Below, piece by piece: positions 24,882-31,776 of a stretch of DNA of 32,453 nucleotides. The stretch lies in contig JAEKKN010000054.1 of the NCBI GenBank assembly GCA_019510305.1, positions 1 to 32,453 on the forward strand, written 5' to 3'. The translations under genes and the position numbers were made by a program. The notes beneath the pieces are model-generated. The model worked only from the letters and a program-made list of their open reading frames with translations, had not been told where the DNA came from and did no database searches. The stretch is from Microbacterium sp. GTDB taxonomy: Bacteria; Actinomycetota; Actinomycetes; Actinomycetales; Microbacteriaceae. Each line of letters opens with the position of its first letter. Position 1 is the first letter of the stretch.

Positions 24882-25742
24882 TCAGGCCGTGGGGATGACG
24901 ATGAAGGGGTCGGAGCTCGGCCGTCCCGTCGGCGATCCGCCGTCCGGCTCGACCGTCACCGCGATCGCATCGCCCGGTCGCATCTCGCCCTTCAGCTCGG
25001 CGATCGCATGGCCGCCCTCGACGGAGAAGGTGCCGGCGGAGACGGCTCCGTCGCCCCGAACGAACCAGAGCTCGTAGGTGTGGCCGTCGGCAGGAGCGGC
25101 GATGTCCTCGGTGACCAGCACCGCTCTGCCCAACGAGGCCGACCAATGGGCGATCGCGGTCCCTCCCCCGTCGAGCGAGACGGAGGTCTGTTGCGCATCG
25201 TCCGCGCCCTCGATCTGCTCGAGAGCGACAACCGGAGCCGGACGGTCGAGGATTCCGTTCACAACGACGGTTCCCACCCCGATTCCGACGAGAAGCACGA
25301 TGCAGGCGGCGAGGACGAAGAGAAGACGGCGTCCTCGACGGCTTCCTGCAGGCGCGCTGTCGATGTCCGACGAGGAGGGAGATGGTGCAGCCGGTTCGGC
25401 GACGCCGCTCGTGCTCAGAGTCCCGGCGCCGGCGTCTCGGTCGTCGTCCTTCGGGATCGGGCGCACCGACCCGCGAGGCGCCTCGCCGTCGGCGGTCGGT
25501 GACTCCCCGTCGGTCTGGGGAGTCTCTGCGATGCGGGCGAGCAGTGCGGAGCGGATGCCGTCGGGCGGAGACACCGGCTCGACGACCGAGGCGAGAGCAG
25601 CTGCGGCATCCGCGTCGCGTCTTGCCACGCTTCGCCATTCGGGGTGAACGGCCAGCGCCGCGCGGAACCGGCGCTCGTCGTCAGGCAACAGCGCGTGCAG
25701 CGCCGCCCCTGCGGAGAGCTCCGCGAACTCCTGCTCGTTCAT
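24882..25742 (-). CDS. rskA: Anti-sigma-K factor RskA
   Basis: A 286-residue single-pass membrane protein. The N-terminal anti-sigma domain (1-90) has FAELSAGAALHALLPDDERRFRAALAVHPEW; the transmembrane helix is about 140-162 (LLFVLAACIVLLVGIGVGTVVV). The outside domain VAHWSASLGRAVLVTEDIAAPADGHTYELWFVRGDGAVSAGTF... is the RskA_C fold. It would hold SigK at the membrane until proteolysis on signal, as in mycobacteria. The start overlaps the sigK stop by four bases. Located as the last gene of dipZ-sigK-rskA. Confidence 0.9.
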   Translation of the reverse strand: MNEQEFAELSAGAALHALLPDDERRFRAALAVHPEWRSVARRDADAAAALASVVEPVSPPDGIRSALLARIAETPQTDGESPTADGEAPRGSVRPIPKDDDRDAGAGTLSTSGVAEPAAPSPSSSDIDSAPAGSRRGRRLLFVLAACIVLLVGIGVGTVVVNGILDRPAPVVALEQIEGADDAQQTSVSLDGGGTAIAHWSASLGRAVLVTEDIAAPADGHTYELWFVRGDGAVSAGTFSVEGGHAIAELKGEMRPGDAIAVTVEPDGGSPTGRPSSDPFIVIPTA

Positions 25743-26338
25743 GCCGTCACCCCCATCGCACTGCGGAGACGAATCAGTCCGTCCCGCATCCGCGTCTTGA
25801 TCGTTCCCAGCGGCGCCCCTACGAGCACCGCGATCTCGTTCTGACTGTATCCGCCGTAGTAGGCGAGGACGAGAGCCTCCCTCTGCGCCTCGGGAAGCCC
25901 CGCCAGCGCATCGACGACCTTCTCACCCTCGATGCCCAGCTCCACCTGTTCCGCGACGCTGTCGTGCGCCACCCCGATGTCCTTGAGCCCCGCTCGCACA
26001 TCGCGATCGGTGCTGGACTGCGAGGCGCGGACCCTGTCCACTGCCCGGCGGTGGGCGATGGTCATCACCCAGCTTCTTCCCTGTCCTCTGTTCGGAGCGA
26101 AGCGGTCAGCGGATTGCCAGATCTCCAGGAAGACCTCCTGCAGCACCTCTTCACTCTGAGAGCGGTTGACGAGCACCCGCAGGATGAGACCGAACGCGCG
26201 GGAGGACATCATGTCGTAGAGCCGGGCGAAAGCGCTCTGATCACCCGAGGCGATGCCGACGAGGAGATCGGCGACGGCGTCGCGCGCCGTGCCGTCCTCG
26301 GGTACGTCCATCCCGTCGATGACCATCTCCACCAGCAT
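25739..26338 (-). CDS. sigK: ECF sigma factor SigK
   Basis: A 199-residue extracytoplasmic-function sigma factor. Region 2: ALYDMM-type ARLYDMMSSRAFGLILRVLV, EEVLQEVFLEIWQSADRF and GRSWVMTIAHRRAVDRVRA. Region 4: LAGLPEAQREALVLAYYGGYSQNEIAVLVGAPLGTIKTRMRDGL. Size and rskA partner match SigK. I chose the ATG at 26338 because GAGGGG lies seven bases upstream; an upstream ATG (26353) and downstream ones also fit the frame. Expected to recognise the ATCC-N16-CGAAC promoters near 28019-28086. Confidence 0.92.
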   Translation of the reverse strand: MLVEMVIDGMDVPEDGTARDAVADLLVGIASGDQSAFARLYDMMSSRAFGLILRVLVNRSQSEEVLQEVFLEIWQSADRFAPNRGQGRSWVMTIAHRRAVDRVRASQSSTDRDVRAGLKDIGVAHDSVAEQVELGIEGEKVVDALAGLPEAQREALVLAYYGGYSQNEIAVLVGAPLGTIKTRMRDGLIRLRSAMGVTA

Positions 26339-26368
26339 GCCGCATCCCCTCACGATCCGTTGCAGGCG

Positions 26369-27992
26369 TCACCCGAAGGTGAAGGAATAGACCTGCACAC
26401 CCGCGGGGATCTCGAGTGTGAACGACCCTGCGGCGACCGCATCCGCCTGCTGCAGACCGTACGACCGCGGTGTCCCGTCGACGCGGATGCTCTGCTCCCG
26501 GCCGTTCTCATCGCGTACGATCACCTCGCCCTCTCCCGCGACGACCATCCGCACCTCGGCGGCGTGGTAGTTCAGCCTGACCCTCGCGCTGCCTTCCGCG
26601 GGAGTGGCGAACTGCGTCTCGACCGTCCAGTCGCCGTCGAGGGCGAAGCTGTCATCGGGCTGCGCCTGCGGGAATGAGTACTCGTGAGTGCCCGCGCGAT
26701 ACGCCGCCTCGCCGCCGAAGTTGATGTCCTTGGACGAACCGAGGAAGGTCTCCCTCGTGGTCGACCCCACTTCGGGCGTCTCATCGACGACGTCCGTCGC
26801 GCCCGGCAACTGCACATCGGGATCGGCGTCCTGGAGCAGTTCGCGGATCAGCTGCTCTGTGGCGGCGTAGTTGCCCTCGCCGAACGAGATGTGCCGCACC
26901 GTGCCTTCCGCATCGATGAGGTAGTGCGCCGGCCAGTACCTGTTGCGATAGTTCGTCCAGGTGGCGAGGTTGTTGTCGAGTGCGACCGGATATTCGATTC
27001 CGAAGTCGGCGATCCCCGCGGCGACGTTTCCCGGGTCCTTCTCGAAGGCGTATTCGGGCGAGTGGATGCCGATGACGTCCAGCCCCAGGTCACGGTAGGT
27101 CTCATCCCAGGCGACGACGTGCGGGAGAGAGCGCTGGCAATTGATGCACGAGTACGCCCAGAAGTCGATGAGCACGACTTTTCCGCGCAGGCTCGCCAGA
27201 TCGACGGCCTGGCCGTCAGGAGTGTTGAGCCACTGCTCTATGCCCTTGATCGACGGCGCCGTGCCGCAGGATTCGAGCTCTTCTGCGCCGTTGGTGCACT
27301 TGTCGAGGTCTTTGTTCTCGTCGGTGACCAGTCCGCCGAGATCGAGGGCGTCCGACACCTCCTCCGAGTCCGCGAGCTCCTGCTGCAACGGAGAGGTGTA
27401 GTCCGGAAGCAGACGCTGCAGGGCCTGCGGCACGTTGAAGACGAGCCCGACGGCGAGAGCGATCATCGCGATGCCTGCGGCGATGCGCAACGCGCGCTCC
27501 TTGGAGCGGAAGGCGCGGATGCGCTCGATCACTCCCCGCCCAGCCAGCGCGAAGACGAGAAGCGGCACAGCGACTCCGATCGCGAACGACACCGTGAGCG
27601 CGATCGTGCCGAGACCGATCCGCCCCGTGGCGGTTCTTCACCTCGCGCTGACCGAAGCGTTGGAAGGGCCGTTCCAGAATTCGCTCGAGCCTCGGCACGA
27701 TCAGTCCCGTGCCGATGATCACCAGCACCGCGATGCCGATCCAGCGGATGATGTCCTGAGGCAGGTTCAGCAGCCCGAGAAGCAGCGAGCCGCCCAGGGT
27801 CACGAGGGTGAAGCTCAGGACGAGTCCCGCGATCACCAGGTACGGTCGGCTGCGCTTCGCCGGCACGACTTGTCCGTCGAACTTCGCCGACTGGGCTCCC
27901 CCGGTCAGGAAGATGACCGGGAGCACGGGCAGGATGCACGGCGAGATTCCGGTGATGAGCCCGCCGAGCAGGCCGATGATGATCAGGTCCAT
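26369..27992 (-). pseudogene. dipZ: DipZ (CcdA-thioredoxin-like) with internal deletion and frameshift
   Basis: DipZ joins a CcdA-type membrane domain that brings electrons across the membrane to a thioredoxin-like domain that reduces or oxidises extracytoplasmic Cys. Here the ATG at 27992 encodes an intact start ([14 protein letters not shown], three to four helices) as far as FGQREVKNR near 27630. The frame then breaks. The rest resumes in another frame at [16 protein letters not shown], with further helices, the thioredoxin CINC motif, EGNYAATEQLI and a C-terminal beta domain to 26369. About 80 bp seem missing, including the second VPCAGPVL-type half-motif. Not explained by programmed frameshifting. 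Either a real pseudogene or an assembly artefact. Confidence 0.75.
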
Positions 27993-28018
27993 GGGGTCCT
28001 CGCTTCTTGTCCTCTCCT

Positions 28019-28043
28019 GTTCGCGTCCGACCGCCGGACGGAT
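28019..28043 (-). promoter_or_regulatory. SigK-like promoter for dipZ-sigK-rskA
   Basis: On the minus strand ATCC is followed by exactly 16 bases and CGAAC, 27 bases before the dipZ ATG. The layout matches the mycobacterial SigK consensus (-35 CCATCC, -10 CCGAAT) and equals that of the divergent promoter at 28060. Confidence 0.6.
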
Positions 28044-28059
28044 TGGATTCAGGGATTTC

Positions 28060-28086
28060 CCATCCGATGCGTCGGGGGCTCCGAAC
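28060..28086 (+). promoter_or_regulatory. SigK-like promoter for the fasciclin gene
   Basis: CCATCC (28060-28065) and CCGAAC (28081-28086), i.e. ATCC-N16-CGAAC, closely match the mycobacterial SigK promoter. The start codon lies 51 bases downstream, behind GAAGGAG. Confidence 0.7.
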
Positions 28087-28136
28087 AGAGGTCGACGCCA
28101 CGGAGAGGCCGTGGCTCAGTTCTGAAGGAGCTCGAG

Positions 28137-28793
28137 ATGTTCAGCACCAAGAAGAAGGTCACTGCGGCACTCACACTCACGCTGGCGAGCGCATTCCTGC
28201 TGTCCGCGTGTTCGATGGGCGGTACCCCTGCTGCGGAGTCGCCGAAGCCGTCGGCTCCTGAGTCGTCCGAGGCGACGCCCGAGACGATGGACCCCGCGGC
28301 GAACCTCGTCGGCCCCGGGTGCGCGGCGTACGCGGAGGCTGTTCCGGACGGCGCCGGTTCGATCCAGGGCATGTCGCAGGACCCGGTGGCCGTCGCGGCA
28401 TCCAACAACCCGATGCTCAAGACGCTCGTCGCTGCGGTGAGCGGGCAGCTCAACCCCGACGTGAACCTCGTCGACACCCTCAACGGCAGCGAGTTCACCG
28501 TGTTCGCGCCGGTCGACGACGCGTTCGCGAAGATCGATCCCGCCACGATCGAGGCGCTCAAGACCGACAGCGCGACCCTGAGCTCGATCCTCACGTATCA
28601 TGTGGTGCCCGGTCAGATCGAGCCCTCCGACATCGCAGGGATGCACACCACGGTCCAAGGAGCCGATCTCGAGGTCACCGGCAGCGGGGACGACTGGATG
28701 GTGAACGACGCCAAGATCGTCTGCGGCGGCGTGCAGACTGCGAACGCCACGGTGTACCTCATCGACACCGTGCTCATGCCCCCGGCCCAGTGA
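28137..28793 (+). CDS. Fasciclin-domain (FAS1) lipoprotein, MPT83/MPT70-like
   Basis: A 218-residue lipoprotein: [20 protein letters not shown] then LLSAC, lipobox with Cys25. A Pro/Ser-rich linker leads to the FAS1 domain (about 85-215) with [36 protein letters not shown] and [15 protein letters not shown]70/MPT83 in M. tuberculosis have this fold and are SigK regulon members next to dipZ; sigK, rskA and dipZ are neighbours here. An adhesion or surface role is known for the fold, and is inferred here. GAAGGAG is six bases before the ATG. Confidence 0.92.
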   Translation: MFSTKKKVTAALTLTLASAFLLSACSMGGTPAAESPKPSAPESSEATPETMDPAANLVGPGCAAYAEAVPDGAGSIQGMSQDPVAVAASNNPMLKTLVAAVSGQLNPDVNLVDTLNGSEFTVFAPVDDAFAKIDPATIEALKTDSATLSSILTYHVVPGQIEPSDIAGMHTTVQGADLEVTGSGDDWMVNDAKIVCGGVQTANATVYLIDTVLMPPAQ

Positions 28794-28859
28794 GGCGGGG
28801 TGCCGGGCTGGGGAGCTCGGCGATCTCGCCCATCGGGGGATGACGGCGAGAGGGATAGA

Positions 28860-28897
28860 GTGCCGTCGGCGACCATCGTGTCGCCGACGGCACTTTT
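28860..28897 (+). terminator. Fasciclin-gene terminator
   Basis: 13-bp arms GTGCCGTCGGCGA / TCGCCGACGGCAC, 8-nt loop, followed by TTTT. It sits 66 bases past the stop and just before the tRNA-Lys gene. Confidence 0.9.
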
Positions 28898-28922
28898 CAC
28901 TCCCACTAGACTGGAACCACAC

Positions 28923-29214
28923 GGGCCTCTAGCTCAGTTGGCAGAGCATCGGACTTCAACAAAATAGGAGCGCCTCGGGGGAAACCCCGAGGATGACACC
29001 ACTCAAAGTCGGGGAACCCTCGCTGGGAGACCAGTTGGCAATCCCGAGCCAAGCCGGACGCGAGTCCGGAAGGTGTAGAGACTGGACGGGTGGCACCTAC
29101 AGCGAAAGCCATGGTGAAGGGACAGTCCAGACCACGAACGCCCTTCGGGGCGGCGGCGAAAGCCGAAGTGGCAAGTTAATCCGCGGGTCGAGGGTTCGAG
29201 CCCCTCGGGGCCCA
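28923..29214 (+). tRNA. tRNA-Lys(UUU), interrupted by a group I intron
   Basis: Exon 1 (28923-28956) has the acceptor arm GGGCCTC, the D arm GCTC/GAGC, the anticodon stem TCGGA and the first loop bases CTT. Exon 2 (29176-29214) has TTAA, TCCGC, the variable loop, a T arm GAGGG-TTCGAGC-CCCTC and the acceptor arm GGGGCCC plus discriminator A. Joined, the anticodon loop reads CTTTTAA, anticodon UUU. Two CC bases follow but no full CCA is encoded. The intron splits bases 34 and 35. One mismatch (27-43, T-C) is seen in the anticodon stem. tRNA-Leu is excluded because the variable loop has five bases. Confidence 0.9.
28957..29175 (+). ncRNA. Group I intron, subgroup IC3-like, in the tRNA-Lys anticodon loop
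   Basis: 219 nt with the parts of a small bacterial group I ribozyme. P1: exon CTT (28954-28956) pairs with GAG (28968-28970), giving the splice-site U-G pair. P2: CCTCGGGG-GAAA-CCCCGAGG (28973-28992). P6: CCGGAC-GCGA-GTCCGG (29054-29069). P7: GACTG (29080-29084) / CAGTC (29123-29127) within the conserved AGAGACTGGAC and ACAGTCC. P9 stems lie at 29132-29171. The last base, G29175, is the terminal guanosine. The core strongly resembles the Azoarcus tRNA-Ile intron in my recollection. No reading frame lies inside. Confidence 0.9.
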
Positions 29215-29258
29215 CCGTGAAGAGCAGGATGTCGGCACCGGCAGCTAGGTTTCGATCC

Positions 29259-29720
29259 ATGAAACGCTGCGGAACATGCGGTGTCAGCAAGCCGCTCGAT
29301 GAGTTCAATCGGAAGAGTTCGAGCGCCGACGGGCGTCAAGCCGTGTGCCGGGACTGCAATCGAGAATCCTCTCGTCGCTACTACGCGCGAAATCGCGAGC
29401 ATCACATCGCCGTGATCCGTGCGCGCACCAGGGCGCAGCAGGCGGCGAGCATTTCCTTCGTGTCCGAGTACCTGTCCGCGCATCCGTGCGTGGACTGCGG
29501 CGAAGCGGACCTCCGTGTTCTGGACTTCGATCATCGCCCCGGCTCACCCAAGCGAGACGACGTGATGCGGCTCGTGCGCAACGGCCACAGCATCGCCGTC
29601 ATCACGAGCGAGGTCGAGAAATGCGATGTGCGATGCCGGAACTGCCATGCGATCGTCACTTACGCTCGCATGGGGGCGAACTGGCGGTCGGCCGCGTGTG
29701 AAGCTCAAACAGCTGAATGA
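29259..29720 (+). CDS. Free-standing HNH-type endonuclease with zinc fingers
   Basis: A 153-residue protein beginning MKRCGTCGVSKPLDEF. Cys4/Cys7/Cys30/Cys33 form the first zinc site. The second motif is HPCVDCGEADLRVLDFDHR, then CDVRCRNCHAI: Cys77, Cys80, Cys126 and Cys129 bind zinc, and Asp91-His92 with His130 form the HNH catalytic centre. I chose ATG 29259 (AGGT eight bases upstream); a GTG at 29217 and ATG 29229 are in frame and nearer the tRNA. Base composition looks lower in GC than its neighbours, suggesting recent gain. It starts 45 bases past the intron-bearing tRNA. Ends 16 bases into the CGNR gene. Confidence 0.85.
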   Translation: MKRCGTCGVSKPLDEFNRKSSSADGRQAVCRDCNRESSRRYYARNREHHIAVIRARTRAQQAASISFVSEYLSAHPCVDCGEADLRVLDFDHRPGSPKRDDVMRLVRNGHSIAVITSEVEKCDVRCRNCHAIVTYARMGANWRSAACEAQTAE

Positions 29721-30238
29721 TCCGCGGCGCGCGCGCGATGTCGGCGCACGGCGGCCCGGTTCGCGCAGCGGACGGAGCAGAACCGCTGTCGGCCGTTCCG
29801 CGTCACGTCGACCACGACGTTCGTGCACGGAGAGGCCTCGCAGCGCGACAAGCGGTCCATGCCGCGCGTGACCAGGTGCAGTGATGTTCCGACGTTGATG
29901 ACCGCTCGCAGAACGTGCGGCAGCGACTGCACGTCGTCGCGGTAGTGCAGGTGCCAGCCTTCACCATCGTGATCGGTGAGCCGCGGGTACGCGCCCACCG
30001 ATGCCATCTGCAGGTTGAGCATCTCAGCCCGCCGTGCCGGGTCGCTCTCGTCCACGATCCGCAACCAGTCGTCGATGACCTCGCGGACCTGCGCGTGATC
30101 GTGCGGCTCGGGCGGGAACACCATCGTCATGCCGCCGTCGAGCGTTCGCGCCTCGATCCCGTCGCGGTCGGCGGGCCAGTCGTTGGCGAGGGATGCGGCC
30201 AGTAGAACCGCATACTCACCGTAAGGGTTGAGATGCAT
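29705..30238 (-). CDS. CGNR zinc-finger / ABATE-domain regulator
   Basis: A 177-residue protein. Its C-terminus has the CGNR-type finger RCEASPCTN, then FCSVRCANRAAVRRHRARA, with Cys133, Cys138, Cys154 and Cys158. The N-terminal part (EYAVLLAASLANDW and REVIDDWLRIVDE) is the ABATE domain, thought to sense an unknown ligand. Family members are putative stress-related transcription factors; targets are unknown. Start ATG at 30238, divergent from the small gene at 30264. Confidence 0.88.
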   Translation of the reverse strand: MHLNPYGEYAVLLAASLANDWPADRDGIEARTLDGGMTMVFPPEPHDHAQVREVIDDWLRIVDESDPARRAEMLNLQMASVGAYPRLTDHDGEGWHLHYRDDVQSLPHVLRAVINVGTSLHLVTRGMDRLSRCEASPCTNVVVDVTRNGRQRFCSVRCANRAAVRRHRARAADHSAV

Positions 30239-30263
30239 AAGGCCATTACATCACGCTGGACAC

Positions 30264-30464
30264 ATGACCGCATTGCACACTCGCCCGATCCCCCACCAGG
30301 CCGCCGCCGCGCACGAGCATGCATGGTCGGTCGAGTCGAGGCATCCGACGAGCGAAGGCACGGTGCTCTACGTCCGTTGCGGAGGTTGCGGCATCCGCCG
30401 CGTCGACGTGCAACAGCATCCGATGGCTCCGCCGACTGCGCTGAGCCGCCCTCTCACGCCGTGA
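30264..30464 (+). CDS. Small Cys-motif protein
   Basis: A 66-residue protein beginning MTALHTRPIPHQAAAAHEHAW. Its only notable features are the N-terminal His-rich stretch and VRCGGCGIRRVDVQ with Cys-Gly-Gly-Cys, a possible half zinc-binding site. Such small proteins are common in Microbacterium. GGA lies about five bases upstream; initiation signals are weak. Divergent from the CGNR gene and overlapping the next gene's end by 11 bases. Confidence 0.65.
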   Translation: MTALHTRPIPHQAAAAHEHAWSVESRHPTSEGTVLYVRCGGCGIRRVDVQQHPMAPPTALSRPLTP

Positions 30465-30996
30465 GCTCTGCCAGTGTCCGCACCGTGCGCAGGTTGCGCG
30501 CGGTTCCTGCCACGCCCAGCGCTTTGTCGAGTACGGCCTTCGTGAGCTTCGAGCTGTGCACACCCGCCTCGGCGTAGTCGATCCAGAGAACATCGCCGAC
30601 GAGAGAGATCCTCTCCCCCGGCAGCAGCCGCTGCTCGAGCGCCTCGATCGCACCCGGCGCGGCAGGGCCCTCGAGGAACATCACGTGCAGGAGCTTGTCG
30701 GCCGCCGCATCCGGGAACGGGTTCTCTTCGAGGGCCGCGACCAGCTCGGCGTGGGTGCGCGCGATCACCGGCGTATCCACTCCGAAGGCAGCAGCGATCA
30801 ACGCTCGCACCTCGGACCGGGCGCTGTCGATGTCTCCCGGGTCATCGCAGATGATGTTGCCGCTCGCGATGAAGGTCGACACCCCCGTGAGCGCAGTGCG
30901 CTCACTCAGCAGGGTGCGCAGCTCGGCCATCGGGACTCGGTTGCGCCCGCTGACGTTCACCGCGCGCAGCAGCAGCGCGCAGCGCTCAGAGGTCAT
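30454..30996 (-). CDS. DUF1697 family protein
   Basis: A 180-residue protein with RCALLLRAVNVSGRNRVPMAELRTLL, the DUF1697 opening, then VSTFIASGNIICD and ALIAAAFGVDTPVIARTHAEL. The family has no assigned activity. The C-terminal KAVLDKALGVAGTARNLRTV is also typical. The start overlaps the stop of the isochorismatase gene by four bases, so they are co-translated. Confidence 0.9.
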   Translation of the reverse strand: MTSERCALLLRAVNVSGRNRVPMAELRTLLSERTALTGVSTFIASGNIICDDPGDIDSARSEVRALIAAAFGVDTPVIARTHAELVAALEENPFPDAAADKLLHVMFLEGPAAPGAIEALEQRLLPGERISLVGDVLWIDYAEAGVHSSKLTKAVLDKALGVAGTARNLRTVRTLAELTA

Positions 30997-31574
30997 GCCT
31001 CCGAACTCTCGACGAGCTCTGCCCCGGCGTGTGCAAGCTCGGCAAGAGCGGCCTCGCTGGGCTCGGGGGCGACACCCGCGATGAGGTCGGTCAGCACTCG
31101 AACCCGCACGCCGTGCGCGAGCGCATCCAGTGCGGAGGCCCGCACGCAGTGGTCCGTCGCGATGCCGACGACGTCGGCGCTCAGCACGCCCGCCTGCGTC
31201 AGCACCGCCCCCACCTTGCCACCGGAATCCGTCACGCCCTCGAACATCGAGTAAGCGGGCTTCCCCTGTCCCTTGCGGACGTGGTGGGTGACGGCGTCGG
31301 TCACGAGCAGCGGGTCGTAGTCGGCTCCGTCGGTGCCCTCGACGCAGTGCACCGGCCAGGTGTCGACGTAGTCGGGGTTCTCGGCGAAATGCCCGCCGTT
31401 GTCGCCCGTCGCGTCGTGCCAGTCACGCGAGGCGATGATCACCTCGTAGTCGGCGGCGTGGACCTCGAGGAAGGCGGACACGGCGGATGCCACGGCATCT
31501 CCGCCTGCGACGCCCAAGGCGCCGCCTTCGGTGAAGTCGTTCTGGATGTCGACGATGAGAAGCGCTCTGCTCAT
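30993..31574 (-). CDS. pncA: Isochorismatase-family hydrolase, nicotinamidase-like
   Basis: A 193-residue cysteine hydrolase. The catalytic triad is Asp9 (LLIVDIQNDF), a Lys in the RKGQGKPAYSMFEG segment (Lys101 or Lys105) and Cys143 (ATDHCVRASALDAL). Metal ligands Asp51, His53 and His62 (SRDWHDATGDNGGHF) fit PncA, which converts nicotinamide to nicotinate for NAD salvage. The start at ATG 31574 lies exactly six bases after TACGCT (31581-31586), so the mRNA is probably leaderless. Confidence 0.9.
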   Translation of the reverse strand: MSRALLIVDIQNDFTEGGALGVAGGDAVASAVSAFLEVHAADYEVIIASRDWHDATGDNGGHFAENPDYVDTWPVHCVEGTDGADYDPLLVTDAVTHHVRKGQGKPAYSMFEGVTDSGGKVGAVLTQAGVLSADVVGIATDHCVRASALDALAHGVRVRVLTDLIAGVAPEPSEAALAELAHAGAELVESSEA

Positions 31575-31619
31575 GCTTCGAGCGTACGCCCGGACGGGGC
31601 CATTCCGGGGGAAACCAAA

Positions 31620-31647
31620 AGGCCCCGTGATCTTCATCACGGGGCCT
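31620..31647 (-). terminator. tRNA-Thr terminator
   Basis: 12-bp arms AGGCCCCGTGAT / ATCACGGGGCCT around CTTC. On the minus strand the stem is followed by TTTTGG, a typical intrinsic terminator. Confidence 0.9.
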
Positions 31648-31649
31648 GC

Positions 31650-31725
31650 TGGAGCCGCTTGTCAGAATCGAACTGACGACCTTTTCATTACGAGTGAAAT
31701 GCTCTGCCGACTGAGCTAAAGCGGC
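31650..31725 (-). tRNA. tRNA-Thr(CGU)
   Basis: On the minus strand: acceptor GCCGCTT / AAGCGGC, D arm GCTC/GAGC, anticodon loop CTCGTAA (anticodon CGU), T arm GTCAG-TTCGATT-CTGAC, discriminator T and an encoded CCA. A TAATAT -10 is at 31736-31741. Confidence 0.95.
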
Positions 31726-31735
31726 GCGATCTCCG

Positions 31736-31741
31736 ATATTA
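31736..31741 (-). promoter_or_regulatory. tRNA-Thr -10 element
   Basis: TAATAT on the minus strand, ten bases before the mature 5' end. A good -35 was not seen. Confidence 0.5.
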
Positions 31742-31776
31742 CATGGTTCGGAGCGTGCTCGCGAATCGAGCCGAGG

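Noticed and set aside
26369..27992. Two separate genes, a CcdA and a thioredoxin protein
   Set aside because: The 3' frame has no good start or ribosome site at its beginning, and the missing piece is the conserved second half of CcdA, so a broken single gene is more likely.
28923..29214. tRNA-Leu with a long variable arm
   Set aside because: The joined exons have a five-base variable loop and anticodon UUU; the extra sequence has group I core pairings and no variable-arm stem.
29217..29258. GTG start for the HNH protein directly behind the tRNA
   Set aside because: The extra 14 residues are not conserved-looking and there is no ribosome site; ATG 29259 starts with the canonical MKRCGTCG.
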